Shown piece after piece: positions 6,827 through 11,888 of a stretch of DNA of 24,743 bases. The DNA is from Candidatus Taylorbacteria bacterium RIFCSPHIGHO2_02_FULL_44_12 (GTDB lineage Bacteria > Patescibacteriota > Minisyncoccia > Phycocordibacterales > PALSA-1337): the NCBI GenBank assembly GCA_001822575.1, contig MHRM01000001.1, positions 1 through 24,743 on the forward strand, in the 5' to 3' direction. Position 1 is the stretch's first letter. The number at the start of each line of letters is the position of its first letter. The notes below the pieces were generated by a model. It saw only the letters and a list, made by a program, of their open reading frames with translations, was not told where the DNA came from and did no database searches. The translations under genes were made by a program, and so were the position numbers.

Positions 6827-6891
6827 TAGGGAGAATCGAACTCCCGTCTCGTCCTTGGCAAGGACGCATTCTACCACTAAACCATACCCGC
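6821..6891 (-). tRNA. tRNA-Gly (anticodon GCC), no encoded CCA
   Basis: 71 nt on the minus strand. Acceptor GCGGGTA pairs with TACCCGC, then discriminator A; the next bases are CTA, so CCA must be added enzymatically. The anticodon stem CGTCC/GGACG has loop TTGCCAA, giving anticodon GCC. The T arm GGGAG-TTCGATT-CTCCC is identical to that of the UCC isoacceptor at 4548-4621. Hairpins that compete for both strands of the acceptor stem flank the gene. Confidence 0.94.
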
Positions 6892-6934
6892 CTTCGCTCC
6901 GATAAACATCGGAGCTTCGGCGGGCAAGCCCGCC
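6887..6934. repeat. nested hairpins abutting the 5' end of tRNA-Gly(GCC)
   Basis: CCCGCC (6887-6892), ttc, GCTCCGAT (6896-6903), loop AAAC, ATCGGAGC (6908-6915), ttc, GGCGGG (6919-6924) form one symmetric stem. The outer left arm is the 5' acceptor strand of the tRNA. GGCGGGC/GCCCGCC (6919-6934) can form an alternative hairpin. Confidence 0.6.
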
Positions 6935-7003
6935 ACGGCGCATTTCAAGACCAAGTAATAATAATCTAAAAATGAATGATGATCAAATTTTTTATTTAAA
7001 CAA

Positions 7004-7157
7004 GAGCCCAGTGAATATTCCTTTCGCCTCCCCGCAAGGTCGCCCCGTCGAATGGCAATCCCTATTTTGGCTCGCGGGAGCGACCAAAATAGGGATTGCC
7101 ATTCTCGGGGGCTCAAATTGCATTGCGGGAGAGGCAAAAGGAATATTCACTGGGCTC
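7004..7157. repeat. 154-bp long inverted-repeat element between two tRNA genes
   Basis: The outer arms are 21 bp and perfect (7004-7024 with 7137-7157, starting GAGCCCAGTGAATATTCC). The inner arms are also 21 bp and perfect (7050-7070 with 7084-7104, starting GAATGGCAATCCC). A 4-bp TCGC/GCGA stem lies at the tip. The left side carries CGCAAGGTCGCCCC plus TCGAATGGC (7033-7056), repeated perfectly at 17090-17113. There is no open reading frame of note. It resembles a non-autonomous, MITE-like or REP-like palindromic element, and no transposase is seen. Confidence 0.75.
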
Positions 7158-7192
7158 CAAATACTATTAACCATTAACTAACAACTAATTAG

Positions 7193-7264
7193 TGCCCTCG
7201 GCAGGATTCGAACCTGCAATAACGGTTCCGAAGACCGTTGTGATATCCATTTCACCACGAAGGC
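7193..7264 (-). tRNA. tRNA-Arg (anticodon UCG), no encoded CCA
   Basis: 72 nt on the minus strand. Acceptor GCCTTCG pairs with CGAGGGC, including one G-U pair, then discriminator A; the next bases are CTA rather than CCA. The anticodon stem ACGGT/ACCGT has loop CTTCGGA, giving anticodon TCG, which reads CGN Arg codons. The T arm is GCAGG-TTCGAAT-CCTGC. It is divergent from cca, whose product must finish its 3' end. Confidence 0.93.
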
Positions 7265-7318
7265 ATACATACAGGCATTTGAAAAAGACAAACCTACATA
7301 GAGAATAAACCCAAAACA

Positions 7319-7327
7319 TGATAGCAT
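7319..7327 (+). promoter_or_regulatory. extended -10 box of cca, 6 nt before ATG
   Basis: TGA-TAGCAT (7319-7327) followed by AATCGG and the ATG. The TGn extension and the exact 6-nt gap put the predicted transcription start on the A of ATG, implying a leaderless mRNA. Confidence 0.4.
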
Positions 7328-7333
7328 AATCGG

Positions 7334-8821
7334 ATGAAAATGGCTCAAAAAAGCCCCATTCCAGGAGAAGTTGTAAATGTTGTGGAAATACTTGAAAAAG
7401 CTGGTTTTCAAGCTTATTTGGTAGGTGGATGCGTTCGTGATTTGCTTTTGGGAAGAAATCCAAAGGACTGGGATGTGACCACTAATGCCAGACCAGAAAA
7501 TATTCAGGAACTCTTTCCGAAGACTGTGTATGAAAATACATATGGCACAGTATCCGTAATCAATGAATTTAGCAATGATCCTACACTCAAAAACATTGAA
7601 GTTACACCATACCGTCTAGAATCTCAATATTCTGATCACCGCCATCCCGATAAGGTAGCTTTTAGCGAGACTCTAGAGGAAGATTTGAAAAGAAGAGATT
7701 TGATCATAAATGCTATGGCTATAAGCTTGTCCCATGGAGCCATAAAAGACATTATAGACCCTTACGGAGGTATGGCTGATATAAAAGACAAAAGTATAAG
7801 GACAGTGGGTGATCCGAGTGATCGTTTCAGGGAGGATGCCCTTAGAATGATTAGGGCTATAAGATTGGCTGTAGAACTTGATTACACTATACATAATGAT
7901 ACATTTACAGCCATAAAAAATCATAGTACTCTCATAAAGAACATCTCGGCTGAACGAGTTAGAGACGAGTTCACCAAGATCATAATGTCACCGATCCCCA
8001 AAAAGGGCATTGAATTGCTTCATGATTCTGGTATTTTGTCCCATATTATCCCAGAATTGGAAAAAGGTATTGGTATTGAGCAAAACCAAGCTCATGCTTA
8101 TGATGTTTGGGAACACCTATTGAGAAGTCTCCAGCATGCTGCTGACAAAAAATATCCCATAGAGACCCGCTTAGCGGCACTGTTTCACGACATTTCCAAG
8201 CCTGAAACACGAAAGTTTTCACGTGAGACAAACCAATACACATTTTATGGGCATGAAGTGCTTGGTTCACGTGAAACAAAGAAAATACTTGAAAGACTGA
8301 AGTTTCCGCAGATTATAGTTCAAAAAGTGACCAAACTTGTTCGTTGGCACATGTTTTTCTCCGATACGGAAACTATTACCCTCTCTGCCGTCCGTCGTAT
8401 GATAGTAAATGTCGGAAAAGACAAGATTTGGGATCTAATAAATGTAAGAATATGCGATCGTATTGGTACCGGCCGCCCAAAAGAAAACCCTTATCGTCTC
8501 CGGAAGTATAAATCTATGATAGAAGAAGCTTTGAGAGATCCTATTTCAGTCTCAATGTTAAAAATAGATGGAAAAAGGATCATGGAAGTTTGTTCTGTGA
8601 CACCAGGTCCAAAAATTGGCTATATTTTACATACTCTTTTTGAAGAAGTTCTAAATGATCCTAATATAAACACTCAAGAATACCTTGAAAAAAGATCCAA
8701 GGAATTGATATTATTGCCGGAGACAGAATTGAAGAAATTAGGAACAGTTGGCGTAGAAAGAAAAAAAAGTGAGGAGGAAAAAGAGCTTGTGAAGATTCGT
8801 AGTAAACATTGGGTCAAGTAA
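7334..8821 (+). CDS. cca: CCA-adding tRNA nucleotidyltransferase with HD domain
   Basis: 495 aa. It adds or repairs the 3' CCA of tRNAs. The class II nucleotidyltransferase head has AYLVGGCVRDLLLGRNPKDWD, with metal ligands Asp45 and Asp47; then KRRDLIINAMA, and the neck GDPSDRFREDALRMIRAIRL for nucleotide selection and primer binding. An HD domain follows (LAALFHDISKPETR, about residue 285; YGHEVLG). The C-terminus is a long charged helix (KKLGTVGVERKKSEEEKELV). Two of the four tRNA genes in the window lack an encoded CCA and need this enzyme. Within the HD region the codons for two SRET tetrapeptides (FSRETN and GSRETK) carry parS-like sites. Alternative start: Met3 at 7340. Confidence 0.93.
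   Translation: MKMAQKSPIPGEVVNVVEILEKAGFQAYLVGGCVRDLLLGRNPKDWDVTTNARPENIQELFPKTVYENTYGTVSVINEFSNDPTLKNIEVTPYRLESQYSDHRHPDKVAFSETLEEDLKRRDLIINAMAISLSHGAIKDIIDPYGGMADIKDKSIRTVGDPSDRFREDALRMIRAIRLAVELDYTIHNDTFTAIKNHSTLIKNISAERVRDEFTKIIMSPIPKKGIELLHDSGILSHIIPELEKGIGIEQNQAHAYDVWEHLLRSLQHAADKKYPIETRLAALFHDISKPETRKFSRETNQYTFYGHEVLGSRETKKILERLKFPQIIVQKVTKLVRWHMFFSDTETITLSAVRRMIVNVGKDKIWDLINVRICDRIGTGRPKENPYRLRKYKSMIEEALRDPISVSMLKIDGKRIMEVCSVTPGPKIGYILHTLFEEVLNDPNINTQEYLEKRSKELILLPETELKKLGTVGVERKKSEEEKELVKIRSKHWVK
8215..8230. other. parS-like site 2 (inside cca)
   Basis: GTTTTCACGTGAGACA matches the ParB target TGTTTCACGTGAAACA at 13 of 16 positions with an intact CACGTG core. It is encoded by the codons for FSRET of Cca. 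A half-site, TGTTTCACG, lies at 8181-8189. Confidence 0.5.
8263..8278. other. parS-like site 3 (inside cca)
   Basis: TGGTTCACGTGAAACA matches TGTTTCACGTGAAACA at 15 of 16 positions. It lies 48 bp from site 2 centre to centre, in the codons for GSRET of Cca. This is the best of the three matches. Confidence 0.6.
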
Positions 8822-8839
8822 ATTAAAACAATCATGTAT

Positions 8840-8896
8840 AAAAGACATAGTTATCCACAATATGTCCTTTACAGACATTTCTAAAGGACATATAAT
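8840..8896 (+). promoter_or_regulatory. promoter with three alternating operator decamers and a DnaA box
   Basis: TTTACA (8868-8873), a 17-bp spacer and TATAAT (8891-8896) make a near-consensus promoter. Three copies of one decamer alternate in direction: AAAAGACATA (8840-8849), TATGTCCTTT (8861-8870) and AAAGGACATA (8883-8892), with 21 and 22 bp between equivalent points. The last two form a perfect inverted repeat and overlap the -35 and -10 boxes, so a bound protein would block RNA polymerase. A perfect DnaA-box sequence, TTATCCACA (8851-8859), lies between the first two. The regulator is unknown. Confidence 0.6.
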
Positions 8897-8902
8897 GTCT
8901 CC

Positions 8903-9221
8903 AGACACATTCATCCCGAGGTTTCTCACATCTTTTGAGAAAGATGATTGTGATCGGATCTTTCAAAAGAAGCCTGTGGGCTTCACTCCTTTAAAAAGCG
9001 AGATCTAAAAAAATTTGGTAACCTTCCGTTGCTTGGGAAGGCGGTGCATTTTGCCTCAATAAAAAAACAAAGCCTCCCATCGGGAGAGCAACAATTTCAC
9101 GGCCATGCGCACCACAAAACAAGGAATAGTCTGGAGACCGATTGAAAAAGATTTCGCTAACGAACCGCGTTATGCGTATTCATTCTATCTACTAGAATCC
9201 GCCTAACGCGGTTACTTTTTT
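8903..9221 (+). ncRNA. candidate structured non-coding RNA, about 320 nt, unidentified
   Basis: This gene-free stretch between the convergent cca and xth genes starts about 7 nt after a strong promoter and ends at an intrinsic terminator. Hairpins seen in order: TTTCTCA/TGAGAAA (8922-8942), mutually exclusive with GAAAGAT/ATCTTTC (8939-8964); GAAGCC/GGCTTC (8969-8984); CCTTCC/GGAAGG (9022-9041); CTCCC/GGGAG (9074-9086); TTCG/CGAA (9153-9164); and the terminator stem. I see no signature of tmRNA (no tRNA-like T arm), RNase P RNA or SRP RNA. A 33-codon ORF (9105-9206) starts MRTTKQGIVWRP but has no ribosome site and runs into the terminator stem, so an RNA product seems likelier. Confidence 0.45.
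9163..9221 (+). terminator. intrinsic terminator of the candidate RNA
   Basis: AACCGCGTTA (9163-9172) pairs perfectly with TAACGCGGTT (9204-9213), followed by AC and six T residues (9216-9221). The loop holds a second stem, TTCTA/TAGAA. The T-run is only on the plus-strand side, so it serves rightward transcription. Confidence 0.7.
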
Positions 9222-9251
9222 GTAAAGAGAGCCCCGATGAACATTTTTTCA

Positions 9252-9271
9252 CTGACTTGCAATGTAGTCAG
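9252..9271. terminator. weak stem-loop beyond the xth stop
   Basis: CTGACT-tgcaatgt-AGTCAG is a perfect 6-bp stem 18 nt beyond the stop of xth. Flanking runs are CATTTTTTCA on one side and ATTTATTA on the other. It could weakly end xth transcription, but the T-run is poor. Confidence 0.25.
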
Positions 9272-9288
9272 ATTTATTACCAATAAAA

Positions 9289-10083
9289 CTAAAACTTCAA
9301 AACTAACTCAATAGGGCAGTGATCTGATCCTAAAATATGATCAAGAATAAGAACTTCTTTAACATTTTTTAAAATTCCTGGACTAATAAAGAAATAATCT
9401 ATACGCCAACCAACATTTCTTTCTCTGGCAAATGTCTTCATGTCCCAATAAGTATATTTACCTGTTGCACCCGGATAAAATCTCCTGAATACATCTACAT
9501 AGCCCTCTTTGAGAACCAAATCCAACCAGGCTCTTTCTATGGGCAAAAAGCCTGTGTTTTTCTCATTTTCTTTTGGTCTAGCTAGATCAATGGGCGTATG
9601 AGCAGTGTTGATATCGCCGCAAAAAATGATTTCATAACCATTTTGTCTTAATTTATTTATGTATTTCAAAAATTCATCGTAGTACTTCAACTTGAATGCA
9701 AGACGATCTGGGCCACCGCCCCCGTTGGGAAAATAAGTATTGATAACTACCAACTTGGCCAGATTAGAAAAAGTTTTTTCTTTGAAGAAAAGAGCCAGGA
9801 AACGCCCTTCTTGATCAACATCTTCTATGCCCAAAAAATAATCCACCTTTTCTGGCTTTACTTTTGAATATACGCCTACACCACTATATCCTTTCCGCCC
9901 TCTGGAGTGGTCAAAATAAGAGAAATATCCTGGAGGATTGCGAGCGCCTTCTTCTAGTTGATCGGGGTGAGCTTTGGTTTCCTGCAAACAATATATATCT
10001 GGAGATTCATTCAGGAACCAATCAAAACCGCCTTTTTTGATATTGGCTCGCAAACCGTTCACATTCCAGGAAATGATACGCAT
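9289..10083 (-). CDS. xth: exodeoxyribonuclease III (AP endonuclease)
   Basis: 264 aa, normal for the ExoIII family. It cuts 5' to abasic sites in base-excision repair and has 3' exonuclease activity. All core motifs are present: MRIISWNVNGLRA (Asn7), CLQETKA (metal ligand Glu35), FCGDINTAHTPID (Asp157, Asn159), GWRIDYFFIS and the terminal GSDHCPIEL (Asp254, His255). The start codon lies 1 nt after the stop codon of the xer gene, so the two are translationally coupled in one operon and share the promoter in front of xer. Confidence 0.95.
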   Translation of the reverse strand: MRIISWNVNGLRANIKKGGFDWFLNESPDIYCLQETKAHPDQLEEGARNPPGYFSYFDHSRGRKGYSGVGVYSKVKPEKVDYFLGIEDVDQEGRFLALFFKEKTFSNLAKLVVINTYFPNGGGGPDRLAFKLKYYDEFLKYINKLRQNGYEIIFCGDINTAHTPIDLARPKENEKNTGFLPIERAWLDLVLKEGYVDVFRRFYPGATGKYTYWDMKTFARERNVGWRIDYFFISPGILKNVKEVLILDHILGSDHCPIELVLKF

Positions 10084-10084
10084 A

Positions 10085-11005
10085 CTAATGACCTTTATTA
10101 TGAAATTTTTGATGGACTCTGCGCAACTCGCTGTCGGTCACATGAGTATAAATCTGGGTAGTTGATATGTTGGCATGCCCGAGCAGTATCTGGACAGATC
10201 GGATATCAGCTCCATTACGCAAAAGATCTGTGGCAAATGAATGACGAATAATATGAGGAGTAACTTTCTTTGAAATGCCGGCTTTGACGGCATAATGCTT
10301 TACGATCCGTTCTATCGAGCGACTGGTCAGCCTCAACTCTTGACCAGATGATATTTCTTTACCCATTCTGGCAAAAATAGCATCATCCATATCAGTCCTT
10401 TTTGCTAAATAATCTTTTAGAGCCTGCTTTGCAGTATCGGAAAGGAAAACTACCCGGACTTTCTCACCTTTACCTCGTACGGTTATCTCCGAAGCAGAAA
10501 GATCTAGATCTCTAGGTAGAGAACAAAGCTCAGAAACGCGCAGTCCAGTAGAGAATAAAAGCTCTAATATGGCTCTATCTCTTAGATTTTTGACATCGTG
10601 ACCATCTGGGGCAAGCAATAAGCGCTCCAATTCGGCCCTGGAAATAAGATCTAGCTGTCTCTCTCCTGTTTTGGCTAATTCTATGTATTCGGGAGAAACT
10701 GTATGGTGTCCTCTTTTGTTGAGATACTTCAAAAATGCTCGCAGGGCTATAAGGTAGTAGTTTTGGGTCTTCTTTTTGAGTGTTTTGGGCATAGCCCGAC
10801 CCCTTCCACCAGATTGACGATTGAGCCATAGCCGAAAATCTCTAAGCAGAGATTCGTTAATATTCTTTGGTTCCCTAACTTCGCTATAGTCTAGAAAGCG
10901 AGTCAGATAGTGATCGTAATTTGCAACCGTCTTGAGACTTCGACCTTTTTCTATTTCTATATATTCTAGGAATTCTTTTTTCAGTTCTTGAATATTGTGC
11001 GACAT
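10085..11005 (-). CDS. xerC: tyrosine site-specific recombinase, XerC/XerD-like
   Basis: 306 aa from the preferred ATG at 11005 (MSHNIQELKKEF); an ATG 6 nt upstream at 11011 is possible. The N-terminal SAM-like core-binding domain covers about residues 4-100. The catalytic domain carries the full set in numbering from 11011: Arg158 (TGLRVSEL), Lys181 (RGKGEKVR), His253 and Arg256 (TPHIIRHSFA), His279 (LGHANISTTQIYTH) and nucleophile Tyr288. It probably resolves chromosome dimers at a dif site and may act alone if the genome has a single Xer. Integrase function is less likely given the housekeeping neighbours. The -10 box lies exactly 6 nt before the chosen ATG, which supports that start and a leaderless mRNA. 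It is divergent from rpsO, with facing promoters. Confidence 0.9.
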   Translation of the reverse strand: MSHNIQELKKEFLEYIEIEKGRSLKTVANYDHYLTRFLDYSEVREPKNINESLLRDFRLWLNRQSGGRGRAMPKTLKKKTQNYYLIALRAFLKYLNKRGHHTVSPEYIELAKTGERQLDLISRAELERLLLAPDGHDVKNLRDRAILELLFSTGLRVSELCSLPRDLDLSASEITVRGKGEKVRVVFLSDTAKQALKDYLAKRTDMDDAIFARMGKEISSGQELRLTSRSIERIVKHYAVKAGISKKVTPHIIRHSFATDLLRNGADIRSVQILLGHANISTTQIYTHVTDSELRRVHQKFHNKGH

Positions 11006-11011
11006 GGTCAT

Positions 11012-11020
11012 ATTGTAGCA
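11012..11020 (-). promoter_or_regulatory. extended -10 box of xer
   Basis: The minus strand reads TGC-TACAAT (11020-11012), then ATGACC and the preferred ATG at 11005. The predicted transcription start coincides with that ATG. Confidence 0.5.
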
Positions 11021-11044
11021 GAAATTGCATGAACAGAATTGTCA

Positions 11045-11053
11045 TGTTACTAT
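11045..11053 (+). promoter_or_regulatory. extended -10 box of rpsO
   Basis: TGT-TACTAT (11045-11053), then GCTCGC and the ATG of rpsO at 11060. It faces the xer promoter 30 bp away. The -35 region (TTGCAT, 17-bp spacer) is weak, as is common with extended -10 promoters. Confidence 0.5.
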
Positions 11054-11059
11054 GCTCGC

Positions 11060-11326
11060 ATGTTAACGACTAGGCAGAAAACCAAAGTTATTAAAGAAAC
11101 AGCCATTCACGACACTGATACCGGCTCACCGGAAGTCCAAGTGGCTATTTTGAGCAAAAGAATCACTGAATTGACTGGCCATCTCAAGAAACACAAAAAA
11201 GACAATCATTCTCGCCGAGGATTGTTGGGTATGGTGGCCGATCGCCAAACACATTTATTGTATCTCAAAAAGAATCATCCCAAACGTTACTCAACGATTA
11301 TCAAAAAACTGGACTTAAAAAAATAA
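11060..11326 (+). CDS. rpsO: 30S ribosomal protein S15
   Basis: 88 aa from MLTTRQKTK, one residue short of the common 89. S15 is a primary binder of the 16S rRNA central domain and contacts the large subunit. Diagnostic stretches are HDTDTGSPEVQVAILSKRI, LTGHLKKHKKDNHSRRGLL and DRQTHLLYLKK. The frame extends 7 codons upstream to a TTG, but that region is the promoter, so the ATG at 11060 is chosen. It is the first gene of an rpsO-NYN-pnp cluster; rpsO-pnp linkage is classic in bacteria, here with a nuclease gene in between. Confidence 0.95.
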   Translation: MLTTRQKTKVIKETAIHDTDTGSPEVQVAILSKRITELTGHLKKHKKDNHSRRGLLGMVADRQTHLLYLKKNHPKRYSTIIKKLDLKK

Positions 11327-11346
11327 TACTTTAGCTCCAACTTCAC

Positions 11347-11871
11347 ATGGCCATAATAAAACACAAAGAACAAAGAGTCGGCGTATACATTGATACCCAA
11401 AACATATATCATAGCGGTAAGAATCTATATCATTCAAAGGTCAATTTTGGCCAAATCGTCAAAGATGCTTTGGATGGTCGCAAACTTATTCGGGCCGTAG
11501 CCTATGTCATTGCCACAGAATCAGGAGAAGAAAATGCTTTCTTTGAAGCTTTGACAAAAATGGGCATAGAAACAAAGGTCAAAGATCTCCAAATCTTTGG
11601 TTCTGGAGCCAAAAAAGCCGACTGGGATGTCGGCATGGCCGTTGACGCCGTCAAGCTGGCCCCAAAGTTGGATTCTATTATCCTCGTTACCGGTGACGGT
11701 GATTTTGTGCCCCTGGTTGAATATCTACAAATGAACCAGGGTTGTCAGGTAGAAGTAGTCTCTTTTGGCAAATCAACATCGGCCAAACTAATAGAATCAG
11801 CTGATCATTTCACAGATTTGGATGAAAATGCTTCAAAATATCTTTTGAGAACAGGCGGCAAAAACAAATAA
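11347..11871 (+). CDS. NYN-domain (LabA/DUF88-like) putative ribonuclease
   Basis: 174 aa, essentially one NYN/PIN-like domain. Conserved acidic residues expected to bind the catalytic metal are Asp16 in RVGVYIDTQNIYH, Asp92/Asp94/Asp100 in KKADWDVGMAVDAVKLAP, and Asp117/Asp119 in IILVTGDGDFVPLV. The basic N-terminus (AIIKHKEQR) may help bind RNA. Related domains cut RNA or process tRNA, but the target is unknown here. It lies 20 nt after rpsO and 17 nt before pnp on the same strand, so it is very probably co-expressed with the exoribonuclease PNPase. This suggests a joint role in RNA decay or processing. No Shine-Dalgarno sequence is visible. Confidence 0.88.
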   Translation: MAIIKHKEQRVGVYIDTQNIYHSGKNLYHSKVNFGQIVKDALDGRKLIRAVAYVIATESGEENAFFEALTKMGIETKVKDLQIFGSGAKKADWDVGMAVDAVKLAPKLDSIILVTGDGDFVPLVEYLQMNQGCQVEVVSFGKSTSAKLIESADHFTDLDENASKYLLRTGGKNK

Positions 11872-11888
11872 ATGTCCGCAAAAGCATT

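Noticed and set aside
4548..6891. Alternative genetic code with UGA read as Gly, as in some CPR lineages
   Set aside because: Both tRNA-Gly genes have UCC or GCC anticodons, none has UCA, and UGA acts as a sensible stop in several genes (antitoxin, oxidoreductase). I see no in-frame UGA in conserved proteins.
6972..7181. Overlapping short frames on both strands within the 7 kb palindromic element
   Set aside because: They arise because the two arms are reverse complements; the predicted peptides repeat the same residues and lack start signals.
9105..9206. tmRNA with a tag frame ANEPRY...ESA near the end of the gene-free stretch
   Set aside because: The AN-E start recalls tmRNA tags, but there is no tRNA-like 3' half with a T arm, and an intrinsic terminator stem overlaps the frame. 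A small protein is also unlikely because no initiation signal is visible.
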